A DNA stretch of 64,000 nt from Certhia americana. Taxonomy: Eukaryota > Chordata > Aves > Passeriformes > Certhiidae. Shown here in pieces: positions 11,814-24,100 of this stretch. The DNA is taken from assembly GCA_018697195.1 (NCBI GenBank), contig CM031861.1:4057963-4121962 (forward strand), written 5' to 3'. Within the stretch, counting starts at the first letter, position 1, and each line of letters begins with the position of its first letter. The position numbers and the translations under genes were made by a program. The notes under the pieces were generated by a model, which was given only the letters and a program-made list of their open reading frames with translations, made no database searches and was not told where the DNA came from.

Positions 11814-14800
11814 ATATTTAGTCTGGACCCAGAGGCTCAGCAGGGCCTGTAACTGAGTACTAGTACTCAGACTAACAATAAATGAGTACTAAAGGAAGCA
11901 ACATCCTTGGTTGTGCCTGGTTTGTGCCTTTGTTGGCACAAGTACACCCTGCATTTGAGTGTTTTATCATCTGTGTGCTACGCTAATGGATGATGGAGCC
12001 CAACACTGTCTCTCCAGTGCTGCCACCAAACTGGAATAGACCTGTCAGGCCTCTCTGCACCCCAAAGATTTTCATTTAGAGCTCTTAGCCTCTTCTGGCC
12101 CCCTGAGATCTCCTAAGGCCTGCTGCTGAGCACAGGGCCATGCCTGAGCAGCACTTGGAACCTGCAGAACAGCCTTTGGCTGGAACACAGGCTCAGGGTG
12201 GTACTCAAATATAAATCCCACCAGGCTGCAAAGGCATAAATGAACTCTTCAGTAGTAAGTGAAGGAAAAGCAATCAATCTGAATGTTCAGCAGCTGTTCA
12301 CAGAATCAAATATCCAGAGAGGGCTTGAAGTACAACATCTGAGAAGATTTTGTAAACGAGGAGAGCACAACATCTACTTGCAAATGCCAGCAAAGCATTC
12401 CCATCTATATGATTATATCTGATACTCTAGACATGTTTCAAGTCTGGTGCTCACAGAAGTGGTTCTATTTTTTTGTAAGAACAAGAGAAATAATCTGCGT
12501 TAATTTTTTCTGTGTTGCACCAAATAACTTTAAAATAGTGCAGCACATTTTCATGCTTAATCCTATCTGAATTTTGTTATGCTTTGATTTTAGCAAAATC
12601 AGCTTTGTGATAATACTGTGTATTTTTTTTTCTTTTAGAAAGCCAATTTTAATGTACTCATTTTCTTCAGAGCCTCATAAAATGAATTACTAAACAAATT
12701 AAATCTCCCACCCAGTACCTGATCTAGTTTGGAATTACTTCCATGGTATGAAAGTAACTGAAGTGACCTACTTGAGAAAGAACTTCTCATTATGAGGGAG
12801 AAGGAGCCTCCCCAGGGAATAGGAAGAGTCTTGTGGTTTGATGATACCACTTGCACTGTTCCTATCCCTGAGGCACACCAAGATTTTAAGGGGCACACCC
12901 TATTTTTCAGAGTGCCACAGGAAAATGTTCACAGTTGCAGTCTAATATTGGACTTCAATGCTTTCTTCTGGATATTCTGGAATAATGTCTGATTTCTGCT
13001 GGTACATGGAAGGAACAGCAGATTAGGCACAGCCTCTTCATACCCAGAATGCTCCCCAAAATCTCAGAGAAATGGAAGATTCCAGGCCATGATGAGGGGA
13101 CTTGGCATTCTTGGGAAGATGGCAATGTAGCTGCAACTAGAGAGGACAAATGAGAATCCCCCCAAAGAGGAAATGCAGTGCTGAGAAAATCCTTCATCAA
13201 ATTTGAGAATACAGATGAGAAGCTGGATGTTTGCTTCCAAAGCCAGTGTGCTGGAAGGACAATGAAGGCAGTGAAGACTCAGTGGTCCAGCCACAGACTA
13301 AGCCTTTGCAATCCCTTGCAACAGACTCTTCTGGGGAAAGCAGCTGAGCAAATATTAGGAAAAAGAAGGCAACTGTGCTTGTTTAAAACAAAGAGGTTGC
13401 AACAAGAGTGGAATTTGGAGGCACTAGCAGAATAACAAAGGGTTTGGAATAGACACCATGAAGTCCATCTGCTGCCATTAGGTTTGACTGCTAGCTGCTG
13501 CTGACTAATTTATAAAAGGTTCCATCATTAGGTAGTTAGTTTAGATTTAGATACATGCCGTCCTCTCAGTTTATTATCATCTAATGTGAAATACTCAGAG
13601 CAGCAGACACAAACAGAAATGTTATGTTCCCTACAGCTCACAAAATCAAATGCCTTTCAGTTCCAGGCTTTAATTCATACTCTTTCTTCCAGGTGGTGGT
13701 AAGGCACAGATCCAAAGTACAGTATGGCTTGCACCAGATGTTGGCACTCATGCAAGCCTAATTTTGGCAAGCAGGGGAAGAGTCAGGGCATTAAGATGCC
13801 GTGGCAGCCATTCTGGGGTTGGCTTGGTGCCTTGAGACCATGGCAGAATTTCATGTGTGTGTGAGTCAGCTCCAGATATTTCTCCCAGTTATTTTATGTT
13901 CTTTAAAGCAAAGCAAGTCTCCAGCTGTTATAGTGTGGAAAAGCAAACTTTAAGCAACCAAATGAGTGTATCTGATACAGAAATACATAGAAATGTTTGA
14001 ACTTGCAGAGTCTGAAACTCTATCTCTGCATATCAATGCATTGTACACTTCAGCCTGATTCAGATGGGCAGCAATTTAGATGACAATGATGATGTTCTAA
14101 TTACAAGTATTTCTAATTTTGGCTTTTATTGAGTGCAGTGTTGAGTCAAGATAGAACTTGAACATTTATACAACAAAATTGACTTAAACAGTACTATAAA
14201 CTCCAGATAGCTGGCCTATCAAAAACTCACATGAAATTATGCTCAAGTAGTGCTGATGTTTAAAATAGCAGCATCATGAAAAAGCAGCTACAGATTACAA
14301 GCTGAAGCGAGCAAACTCAATTGCTAAACACAGATCATGTGCTGCTTTATTATTTGGCTATTCCCTCCTGAGCATCCTGGATTGAATAGAGCAACTTCCA
14401 TTCAGCTGTGGCTGACATGGGGCTAAATATTACTGCACTGCTACAAAAAGCAGGTGAAAAAGCAAGCAAAGAATCATAAAATGAAGAGCTGAAGCAATGT
14501 TCCTCTAATTCAGAACTGAGACAGTGGAGGGTAAGAAATGAAAGTCTACCTGCTATACATGAAGGAATAGGGAATTAAATAAAGGCATTATGTGGACACA
14601 TGGCAAGGGCAGTTTTGCAAGGCATGCCTGAAGCCTGGGTAAGCATCCAGGTGGTAACACAGGGAGGCAGGAGGACATGATTTATTGGTCACTCAAATTT
14701 TGGTGCTGTAATCTTCACTGAAACTTTGTTAAGTAGATAGGCCTTAATTTAACCTTCGTTTAATATAACTCTAATTTCAGTAGGATTAATAGTGGGATTG

Positions 14801-15660
14801 ACTCTCTAGGAAAAAAAAAGTGGAGGGGAATTAAGATACTTCTGAGAGAAATCTTCATCTAACATGTCCTAGTTAGCAGAAGAGACACACACCCTCTTTC
14901 AGACATGCTAAAAAGCCTTATCCTGGGGCAACATGGCTATGATTCAGGAACCCAGACAAATCTTTTCATATCACTGGATATGCCATGCATTTAAATCACT
15001 TGACAGAGAAGACAGCCAGGGGTCTGAAACCAGGAGGAGGCAAAGTGTGGGGTGGAGCTTTATTTGGCTCACTGGTCATGGATTAGTTACCTGAGGTGAA
15101 AAAAGATTCCAGTAAGAGATCATGTAATGCTACCAACACCAGTTCTATTTCCAGGTACCTCAGAATTTAGTCTCAAATTAAATCACTAGTATGGCTCCAT
15201 AGTTACCCTGGTCTAATTCAGTGAATCATTGGCTTTGTTACCAGGGAAACTGGCTGCTAGGAAAGGGTTGAGGTTTGAGATGAATATTCTCTGTTGTGGA
15301 CAGACAAGAAATAGGTAATACTGGTATAGTGTGCATCAGTTGACAGTGGACAGAACTTTTTTCTTTGAAAACCCAACCCCAAAAATTCAACTCCTTCCTT
15401 GATGATGACCAAGATGATGATATGAATCTTTAGCTAAAATCCACCTATGACAACAGTTGTCTGAGCAAATGTACATAACTTTACAAGCGACCTTAAAAAT
15501 CACCAGCACCAGACATTGCAGTGTTTTATCTGCAGTGAGCACTGCTGGTGGATCCTGAGGTATCTTAGCTACCAGTTCTAAGATTAGTTTTGAGTGCATC
15601 ACATCATTGTTTATCCAGCATTTTTGACATTAACAGATCTCCTCTCAGGTTTTGATGATT
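11814..15660. other. Non-coding sequence, no gene seen
   Basis: This is mixed-composition unique sequence with no recognised exon or transposon. A perfect 18-bp palindrome, CTGAGTACTAGTACTCAG, lies at 11853-11870. The open frames around 12635-13435 occur on both strands at once and match nothing I know. Moderately GC-richer stretches at about 11990-12210 remain unassigned. Confidence 0.65.
11853..11870. repeat. Perfect 18-bp palindrome
   Basis: CTGAGTACTAGTACTCAG is identical to its reverse complement. It lies 40 bp downstream of a solo LTR. Nothing shows that it is a binding site. Confidence 0.85.
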
Positions 15661-16165
15661 TGATGTCTCCCGAGACTTTAGAAAGTCCTTTTCTCCCAGC
15701 CCCATGACTGAAGAAGTCGAGATTTGTCAGTTCTGCTTTCCAAGGTTGTTTATTTTTCCTTATCTATTCCATTCCTTCTCTGACCTGCCGAGGTCTGTTC
15801 AGCAGGTTAGGTTGAGGTACAATCCCAGCCTTCAGGGTGGTGTTGACATTTTATATTAAGAACTACCTGTACTTTATTTAAAATAATTTTCCAGTCCCTA
15901 TCACCTATGTTAGACAGTCTGTCTCTGCTCTAAACCAACCAGAAAGTGTCATCATCACAGCAGGAGATGGAGGACAAGAAGAAGGACAGGACACACCCAG
16001 ATTCCTCCATCTTGCCCCTTGAACCCCCATTCTAAAACCCCAAAAATCTACATTTTTACCCTGTGACAAATTACCTATCATTCTATTCAAACTCTTGTGG
16101 CCTGTAAATCCTCACACAAAGTTGGTAATTTTTTCTATGGGCTAAAATCAAAGGCACAGGTATAT
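15661..16165 (-). mobile_element. ERV-derived LTR, minus orientation
   Basis: The plus strand begins TGATGTCTCCCGAGAC, which is the 3' end of the element when read on the minus strand. On the minus strand a TATA-like AATATAAAA (about 15852) is followed downstream by AATAAA (complement of 15749-15754), the promoter-then-poly(A) order of an LTR. The sequence resembles a family I know from passerine genomes, with a TTCTTCAGTCATGGGGCTGG stretch near the 3' end. The 5' boundary near 16165 is approximate and I could not find a convincing target duplication. The 61-codon frame at 15905-16090 is treated as incidental. Confidence 0.6.
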
Positions 16166-16808
16166 AATACTTATGGTATTACTTTAGTAATACAATTATA
16201 ACAGCAAGGATTTTGAAAGGAGACTGATGAATTTAGGAACCCCTTGTATTTGTCTAGTAAGTCACCATGAGCATTTAAACACATTAATGTTTGTAGCTGA
16301 TATATAAAGTCATATTTGTGTTCCTATTTTATCCTTGTGAACTGCATGCACATAGAACAAAAACAGTTTTGATACTGTCATTTCAACAATATGCAGCAGG
16401 GGTTTTTCCACAATGATTCAAAAAGGAGCCCACAAAACACAGAGGTCCATTAAAGTGTTTAGCACCTCTAAACAAGAAAGAAAAAAAAACCCTCTCTATA
16501 AAATTTCAGCCTTTAAATGCTTAAGAGAAGACAACAGGGAAGGACAAAGATCCATGACTGCATGCTGGATTCAGGATCTGTAGGAGTGTGTGCACACTGA
16601 GAAGCATTTACTTAATTTAATTAGATGGATCTCTGTACTAGCAAACTATTTCTACCTGTGAAAAGTACAGAAGCGTTTGATCTATGATCCCAAGCAAAGG
16701 GGAAACAAATTTATCACCTACCCAGGCATTTCCCACACTGTCCTAAGCTTTCCACAAAGGCCCCCAGTGAGATCAGCCCTTTGGAAAGTTGTACTGGTTT
16801 GAATGACA
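16166..16808. other. Non-coding sequence between two LTRs
   Basis: This is AT-rich unique sequence with no open frame, repeat or RNA feature that I can identify. It lies between two minus-oriented LTRs. Both are of different families, so there is no sign that they are the two ends of one provirus. Confidence 0.6.
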
Positions 16809-17487
16809 GTGTCTGCTAAGGAAGGCAGGAGCCTCCCTTGGAATGGAGAATTTAAACCCCTCACTCCAAATTATTATAACTTTGGAATTAAGGGGCTCTC
16901 AGGCAAAGATATGGGAATAGGAATAACAGTTCTTTATTAGGGGAACTAAAATAAACAATAAAACCAAGACACATGCAGTGTTACAATGGAGAAAAACAAA
17001 CAAACTCACTGACAGAGTCAGGATCCAACCTGACACCCTGTGGGTCAGGGCATTGGTGGCAGTGCCATTCCATGGTGGCTGCAGTCCCAGTGGCAGATGT
17101 GACTCTGTTGAGGCTCCTGGAGAAAAGTGGAGTTTTTCACTGAATGTTCAGTGGTGATAGATGGGCCTGTTCTTCCTCTGAGAATCCAGTGAAAAGGCTG
17201 CTTGGTGTCCCAAATCTCAGATTTTTATCCAGGTAGGAATCCTTGGCTCCTCCCCCTGGCTGGAGCATTTCCCAGTGGGATGATGGAATTCTCTCAGTGA
17301 CACTCTCTGGCCCATCAGCAGAAGATCTCTCCCTGGAGGGATGCTGGGTTGTGGCAGAGATCAGAAAACTGCCCCAGCAGGTTTATGGACAGCTGGCCAT
17401 GGACAGACAATTACAGCACCCCACACAGCCCAGTTTGATCAGATGGTGACAGAATAGAGAGTTTGGGTACATTTTGTACTGACACCC
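16809..17487 (-). mobile_element. Solo LTR of an endogenous retrovirus, minus orientation
   Basis: Read on the minus strand the element begins (GGG)TGTCAGTACAAAATG and ends GCAGACA(C), with a TGTC/GACA terminal inverted repeat. A TATA-like GGATAAAAAT lies opposite 17220-17229. AATAAAGAACTG lies opposite 16927-16938 and is followed by the U5-like stretch with CTTTGCCTGAGAGCCCC. The hexamer ATGACA occurs just outside both ends (16803-16808 and 17488-17493) and is a candidate 6-bp target duplication. If so, the ends include one to three bases beyond TG...CA. The 68-codon frame on the plus strand (17243-17449) is antisense to the element and is not a gene. No internal viral genes remain. Confidence 0.75.
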
Positions 17488-20400
17488 ATGACAAAAGGGA
17501 ACATACTCGGGCTGCAGGAGAGAGAATTAGGAAAAGCATTCCTCAGAAGGTAGTCTATCAACAGGTGGCTTGTGGGGCTTGCAGCCTATGCAAAAGGAAC
17601 AAACACTTCCTTTGTGATTTATTTCCCCATTAATCTGTCAAGAATTGGTCTCCCCAAATCCCCTGAGAATCAGTTCTCTCAGGTAAAAAATCCAGGCCTT
17701 CAATTTTTGTCCTTAGGTGGACCAATAGTCATGTCTAGAGCTCTTTAACATTTATGTCCAAAAAGGTCAGACTTCTTTAAAAGCATGAATAGGCCACAGT
17801 GATACATAACAAAGGATCCTCAGGATCCAAATAGCAAAACTGGATGTTTGGGAAGGAAATGACACTGTATTTCAGGTGTGTTCACTATTTCCAGAGAAAC
17901 AGATCATCTCTGCACACACCTAGAAACCCTTGGATTTCTCTTCCCTGAAAATCCCCCTCTTCCTGTTGTTCCCACATGAAGTTTTAGCATCCCCAAAGCA
18001 ATGAGCCTGCCAGCTAGTCTGACAGCATCAATACAGGCATAAAAGAATTTATACTGACACTGCTAGTGAAAGGGATTGACAAATAGCAGCTCTTCAGCTG
18101 CTCAAACAAGAACATGAAAAGAGGTTGATTTAAATAGATTTCCATCACATGCAATTGAAAGAAATCAAGGGTTCTGAACAACAAGGATGACTCTTTTAAA
18201 GCAACAATTAGAAGTCAGGCTCAGCTTTAGCTGTCTAAAAGTTACATGCCTAATCTAACTTATTATCATTTCTTTATGCTGTATCTGTAGATAGGAATAC
18301 ATAGCAAGGCAACTTGCTCCATATGAGCAAGTCAAATCCTCCCTTATGATAGCTGTTTTCTGGGAGTGCCTAGAAAATTAACAGAAAATTAATCTGTTGT
18401 CTTTTACTATTGGCTTCATTCATTGTAGAAAAGAAAGCCTAGATGGCCTAAAATAATTCCTAAAATATATAAAAAATAACAAAATTGTATCATCCTTTAA
18501 AATACTGCTCAACAAACTATAGGATAAACCACTGGTTTATCAGAAGGATAAAGTTCAGACATAATCCACATAACTATAATTTATCTTGTTGCTAAAAGAA
18601 ATGTCTGACATCAAGAGTTTTTCTTTGAAAGGGAGATTACCCTTGGTTACTAAAGGAGAAATTTTATCACTAGAAGCCCACTGCTGGAGTAATGTTTATA
18701 ATACCTTCACACCTAAATGGGTTCCCTTGAGTAATGCTACAGAACAGCTGGCTTCCCAGAAATACGATTTCATCTTCTACCATTTAATTGGGCCCTTGAA
18801 CTTGGTGGAACATTCAGGAGAGGTTGTCCAGGTGCAGCTTATTGGCACTCCAGGATCTACATATTTATACACAGCATTGGGTTTTCCTACATAGGCTTTT
18901 ATTTCTAATTACTGTCCTCTCCTTGATAGATATTTGCAACTCTTATTACAGCAATTTTGCAACAAACCACATTACAGCTGAGTGTAAATCATCACACAAA
19001 ATCAGAATCCTGGTTACTTCACACTAGAATAAGTGAAATAATTTTGCTCAACGGTTAGGCTAACATAATTCTCAGCAATTCAATTTTTTTCCATCTTTCA
19101 AAACTATAGCAGTGAAAAAATGCCTGAAAATAAATCTTTTCTTTGATATATAGGGTCATTTCACCAGGCAGTGACAAATGTCTCAAGGGATCCAACATAC
19201 AGATCACCTCGATATGAGGGAGGCTCAAGGTTCTTTTGCTTTATTTGTATTCACCAAAGAGATTTTAAGATAAATGTATACCTTAAAAAGTTGCCTTACG
19301 TTCTCTATGAACTCATATTTGTAGCAACACAATTGTTGTCACGCACATCTTAAAAAACACTTAGGTGATTAACACAAAATCTGGTGTGACTGATAGTCTG
19401 TTATTCTGTTATTAGACAACCTTTAGGCAGAAAATGGACAACCTTAGGTGACAGCAGGAAAACCACCACATCTGGAAATTAAATAAATACCTTGATAGCC
19501 TGTACACTTACTATTAGAGATAAATCCCAATATTTATGCCTGTATGGAAAAAATCCACCTACAGTCATCACAGCAGTGGGTGCCGTTCAATTTGCAGTTA
19601 CACAATTTTAAATGAGGATTTGCTTTTCCAAAGCCAGTGTAATTCTGCTGACAAAGTGACCTGAAAGAGGAGCTCAGCTGATTTCTCAGCTTGTGTGGAT
19701 CCCATGGGTCAGATTCATTTTGTGCATGCCAGTTATCTCCCAGGTGCCAAGCAGGAGCAAAGAAATCAGTCAACCTACTGGGGTTATGGAGACGTGGCAC
19801 ATCCTGGGTGCAGATGGCATGACTGTATGAGCCAGATACCCCTCCCTCAGGTGACTGGGTCACTCAGATGGGTGACCTCAGGCGCTCCCTCAGGTCTCCT
19901 TCCAGGTTAGGAAGCTTTGGTTATTTATACAAGATAGTTACTGCACTACTGTGGACCTCCTCTCCCTCAACCTGGCCAGTAACATGCACCAAGTTCTATT
20001 AAGCTCTTTTCTAGGATCCTACAAGAGTATGACCCTAGAAATACTAATCAGGTTTACAGGCTGTCTGTACTTTTGCAGGAATGAGTTGGTAAGATATTTT
20101 TATTGCGTTTATATAACAATAAGCAAGTGCTGAACTCTTAACTGACAGACTGCTCAAGGCTTTTCTGTCTGCACTTTCAGTGCCCACACCAGCTCAGATT
20201 CATCTTTCTCACTCATCTTTTACACCTTGGATTCATCACTTCTAGCCTCTTTCTCAAAAAAACTCACTAACATCTCTTTCTTGACCCAAAACTGAGCTGC
20301 AAAGAGAACGACTTACTCCATCTATCAGCAAATCCCCTAACCACTTCTTTTCCGTGCTGGTGCTTTTTCTTCTGAAAGTAATGGGAATTACTGGCTGAAG

Positions 20401-20494
20401 ATAGATTTCATCACCTCTTTGCCCCAGAAAACATTACATTTAAAAAATGAAGTCAGACAACCACCTCATTATAACCCATACTTTCTAAGGAACT
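17488..20494. other. Non-coding sequence, no gene seen
   Basis: No exon or repeat family is recognised. The minus-strand frame at 19534-19863 (109 codons, cysteine-rich at its end with LCNCKLNGTHCCDDC) starts with ATG but is overlapped by plus-strand frames. No splice context or homology supports it. The 102-codon plus frame at 18586-18894 starts at TTG and is likewise unsupported. Confidence 0.6.
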
Positions 20495-20900
20495 GAGAGC
20501 ATACCTGGAGTGCTGCAGCCAGCTCTGGGGTTCCAGCACAGGAAGGACATGGAACGTTGGAGTGAGTCCAGAGGAGGCCACCACAATGGTCAGGAGAATG
20601 AAGCACCTCTCCTGCAACAAAAAGGCTGAGAGAATCTTCTCCAGGTTTGTTCAGCCTGGAGAAGAGGCTTTGGGGTGACCTCATTGTGACTTCCAGAACT
20701 TGAAGGGAACCTTCGAGAAAGACTGAGAGAGAAAGGGGGAATGGATTCAGACTAAAAGACAGTAGGTATAGTTCACATATTAGGAATGAGGAAGAAATTC
20801 TTTACTCTGAGAGTGATGAGGGACTAGAACAGATTGTCCAGAGAAGTTGTGGATGCCCCTTCCCTGGAAGTGTTCAAGGCCAAGCTGGATACTCACTAGG
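20495..20900 (+). mobile_element. CR1: CR1 LINE fragment, 3' half without the tail
   Basis: CR1 order is clear: a TGGAGTGCTGCAGCCAGCTC stretch, GAGTCCAGAGGAGGCCAC, GTTCAGCCTGGAGAAGAGGC, GGGGTGACCTCATTGTGAC, then AAGAAATTCTTTACTCTGAG and CCCTGGAAGTGTTCAAGGCC. The match ends shortly after AAGCTGGATAC, so the terminal ATTCTRTG tail is missing and the copy has lost its 3' end. No coding frame survives. Confidence 0.88.
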
Positions 20901-22231
20901 GATATATGACTTGGCATTATAGATTGATACATTATGAAAATTACTTAAGAATCATAAGGATGACAAAGAAAACACATTAAGCTTTGGAAAAAGAAATATC
21001 TGTAATGAGCCTAGTTATAAACCATTTAAGATATATGGCTACCTAACTAAGGAAGTACCACCTTCTGTGACTCCACAAACAGATGTCAGTATCAGGTTTC
21101 TTTCTACTAATAAGTTCGATGCTAAGTCTTAGCATATAAACTGCATGTGACCCTTGTGGAAATCAAACACATCTGCACAAGAAATGTTCGACAAGAGCGT
21201 CTGTTTGTGGTGAAAAATAAATTCAGTTAAACCTTAAAGCTTAAAGGTATATGAAGCCACTCAAGTAGAATTTATTTATCCTATATTTTTCAAAAAGTGC
21301 TAATTTTTTTTGGTTAAAAGAAATGAAAATCAACAGATTATAAGAAAACTGAATTTTGAGTAAAAGAAATACTTTGTGTGAGAGACAACTGGGCAATTAA
21401 ATCTCCATTTTCAAGAAAGCAGGCTCTGTAATTTTCTGTTTGCTGACCCATGAAAAAGGAAAGATCCTAACCACAATGAATCAGAGAGATATAGTCTAGA
21501 TACCAAAGGAAAAGAAACAATCTTATCTCTAATGACCAGCCACACATTTTTAAGTGTAATAACAACCACACATATAAATTATTACTTTCTCTTATTCATT
21601 GCACCCAACATCCTGAAAACATCAGAGATATTTTTAAATTGCATTTCTACTTTCAGAGGAATGAAGCCTTTGAGCAACGCCCATCACATCTGGAAAGGTG
21701 GGGCAAAAAGATTTCTCCCAAACTGAAAATCAGAAAACCAGCTGAAGTTCTAAAACTTAGATTTTAAAATGTTAAATAAAGTGCTAAGGAATTTACTCCA
21801 TGTGATGTGACTAGTACCTGGTTTAGAAATTGTTCACATACACCTCTGTGACAATATTAATGATCCCAGTTGTGTCAAAGGCATGCAGTTATACGGCTTC
21901 AGCCACAAATTGAATAATTCCTTTGCTTAAGGAGAACCCCATACTGTTACCTTAGGGAATTGTAAAAGTCAACAATAAACGATCAATTTTATCCATAATT
22001 CTGAAAGTACCAGTCAGGATTAAACTGTAATCATGACTTGTTATTAGATCAGTGTATGTCTGACTAATGCTTGGCTGCAGCAGGATTTATCACAAGTTTA
22101 GTTACATCTAATGCTTCCCCACTTATATTGCTCCCTGCAGAACAAATCGGATCTCAATGGAAGTTTATGGGAAATTCAGCTACAAAAGTGACAAAGTATA
22201 CAAGTCTTGACCCTTCTTCCTGGCATGCAGT
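20901..22231. other. Non-coding AT-rich sequence, no gene seen
   Basis: No gene, RNA feature or repeat is recognised between the CR1 fragment and the LTR that carries the decamer array. The pentamer GGCAT at 22222-22226 may belong to the target site of that LTR. Confidence 0.65.
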
Positions 22232-22993
22232 TGTGGCGAGAGATGAGGATGGAGGGAAGGGGTGGAGCTGAGCTGGGTGTGGTGGGGCATGCATGAAGAG
22301 TCACAGGGCAGCACAGAGCAGCACATGGCATCACATGGCATCACATGGCATCACAGGGCAGCACAGAGCAGCACATGGCAGCACAGGGCAGCACATGGCA
22401 GCACAGGGCAGCACAGGGCAGCACAGAGCAGCACAGGGCAGCACAGAGCAGCACATGGCAGCACAGAGCAGCACAGAGCAGCACAGAGCAGCACATGGCA
22501 GCACAGGGCAGCACATGGCAGCACATGGCAGCACATGGCAGCACAGAGCAGCACAGAGCAGCACATGGCAGCACAGAGCAGCACATGGCAGCACAGAGCA
22601 GCACATGGCAGCACAGAGCAGCACAGAGCAGCACAGGGCAGCACATGGCAGCACAGGGCAGCACATGGCAGCACATGGCAGCACAGAGCAGCACATGGCA
22701 GCTTGTCTCTGCCTGGCCTTGGACCCAGGAGGTGTCACAGGTGTGTCAGGAGGTGTTTTCCCCTTGCAGAGAGGAGCCTGTGGCAGCTGACAGACAGGTG
22801 AACAATGTGTAGTCACCCCATAGAGGACATTTAGATTGTGTGTTGCTGGCATGGCAAGGTGGGATAGGTCACATGGTGAGAATTACTGTGTTAGGAGATA
22901 CTGTGCCTTGAGAAAGTGTATAAACCCAGCTCTTTTCTTTGAGTAAATGATTCAGATTCTCTGCCAGTCTGGGTCCATGTCTCAGTCGTTACA
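22232..22993 (+). mobile_element. LTR-like element containing a 10-bp minisatellite
   Basis: The block starts TGTGGCGAGAG and ends CTCAGTCGTTACA. The ends form an imperfect inverted repeat (TGTGGCGA against TGTAACGA). GGCAT lies immediately after the right end (22994-22998) and also a few bases before the left end (22222-22226), suggesting a target duplication with slightly uncertain borders. A TATA-like GTATAAACC is at 22918-22926 and an AGTAAA poly(A)-signal variant at 22942-22947, in the order expected for a plus-oriented LTR with a short R-U5. The 400-bp decamer array lies upstream of the TATA motif, in the position of U3. If the borders are right, the minisatellite makes up more than half of the LTR. 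A narrower reading would start the LTR at 22808 (TGTAGTC). Confidence 0.5.
22301..22700. repeat. 10-bp minisatellite, 40 units in perfect register
   Basis: Forty consecutive decamers occupy exactly 400 bp with no insertion or deletion. Almost all are one of three types: GCACAGGGCA, GCACAGAGCA and GCACATGGCA. Five units in the first six have T in place of the first G (22301, 22331, 22341, 22351) or are standard; the T-variants occur only at the left end. The types are shuffled without a simple higher-order period. Because ten is not a multiple of three and no unit combination makes a stop, the array is open in all six frames. This yields long artificial frames (up to 179 codons on plus, 173 on minus). 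None is a gene. Confidence 0.98.
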
Positions 22994-24100
22994 GGCATTT
23001 TCTCTTTTCCCCAAAACAGTCATGTTTTTTTTTTTTTTTTTTTTTTTTTAGGTTTACTTCTGCACTAGTTCTGGCTTGTATTAATTATCCTTTTCCTACC
23101 TATCATTTTTTCAGTTTCTAATCTAGCTAGCTCATTGTAGCACAAAGTTGAGGCAGACTGTAACTACAACTTGTACCAGAGAATATTCTCTCTTTTTTTT
23201 CCTTGTCACGTGTCCGCATAATTCCCTGAAGAGATATCCTGGCAGTGACTTAAAGGAGAGAAACTGAGATGCACTGTGAGATGGGCAGTGATGCACACAC
23301 ACTCCCACAAAGGCCCAGAAGAGAACCAGGAGCTACTGGTTTCTGTATTAACGGAGAGTGCAAGCAACTGTCACAAAACCTCTGTCAAAGACCAGGCAGG
23401 ATACAGCCCTGAAAAATAAGGATACTTATGGCACCTATAGAGTCTTCCTTGTGTGTTTTGGATGACTAAGTTGAATGAATGAATGAGCAGGCAGCTGGAA
23501 CAATTTTCTCTGGTACTGCAATTTGTATGATCTGAATTTTTGTAGACTTGGCACATTCAAGGAGGCCTGGAAAAAGATAGGCATTTAGTTATGAAAACCT
23601 CAGTGTTGAAAATATATTTGAAATATATAGCTACACTTCTTCCTGCTGTAAATCTGCCTCTCTCTTGTTTGAAGTTAAGCTGTATTTCATCCAGCTGCAG
23701 ATGAAAATGACTCAGAGTAGAAAGTGTCCTAGCACACTGTTTAGCAAAGGCACTACTATTAATGATCTAGATCTGAAATGCTGAATTATTAGGACCCAGA
23801 GTCACTGTCATACCCAATATTAAAGTATCCTGATTCCTGATTCCTAGCAGGAAAATGGAGTCACAAGCATGTACCTCAGCATACAAGGATTTGTCCTATT
23901 CCTTGTGAGGTTAACTTGTTACTGACACCGCACATGGAAATAATCAGCCCTGCCATGATTCCTTAAATATCAGGGATTAAGTTTAGGCTTATTAAATGTG
24001 GTCTCACATTTAAGTATTTATTAAATACTGTCTCACTTCAGTACTAGAAGATAATCTATATAAAACTGTGAAACAGAAGAACAAAGATTCCTCTGCAGAC
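22994..24100. other. Non-coding sequence between two minisatellite-bearing LTRs
   Basis: A 25-bp poly(T) tract lies at 23025-23049. A short GAATGAATGAAT run lies near 23473-23486. Otherwise this is unique AT-rich sequence with no open frame longer than about 61 codons and no recognised element. Confidence 0.65.
23025..23049. repeat. Poly(T) tract, 25 bp
   Basis: An uninterrupted run of T lies 31 bp downstream of the LTR end at 22993. It could be the complement of a retroposon poly(A) tail, but no body is recognised on its right side. Confidence 0.9.

Noticed and set aside
11824..11841. TGG-initiated 18-mer after the LTR at 11813, considered as a primer-binding site
   Set aside because: The LTR has matching ATAT flanks on both sides, so it is better read as a solo LTR and this stretch is host flank.
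17243..17449. 68-codon plus frame
   Set aside because: It lies antisense inside the minus-oriented LTR at 16809-17487.
15661..17487. The two minus-strand LTRs as the two ends of one provirus
   Set aside because: Their sequences and termini differ, so they belong to different families.
19534..19863. 109-codon minus frame with cysteine-rich end, considered as an exon or retroviral envelope piece
   Set aside because: No family resemblance, no splice context and no neighbouring retroviral sequence.
22301..22700. CRISPR-like or satellite-type repeat array
   Set aside because: Units are contiguous with no spacers, and the setting is a vertebrate genome. It is a minisatellite.
22262..22852. Five to six long overlapping open frames on both strands (up to 179 codons)
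   Set aside because: They are translations of the decamer array, which has no stop in any frame. All six frames being open at once shows that the openness is a property of the unit, not of coding.
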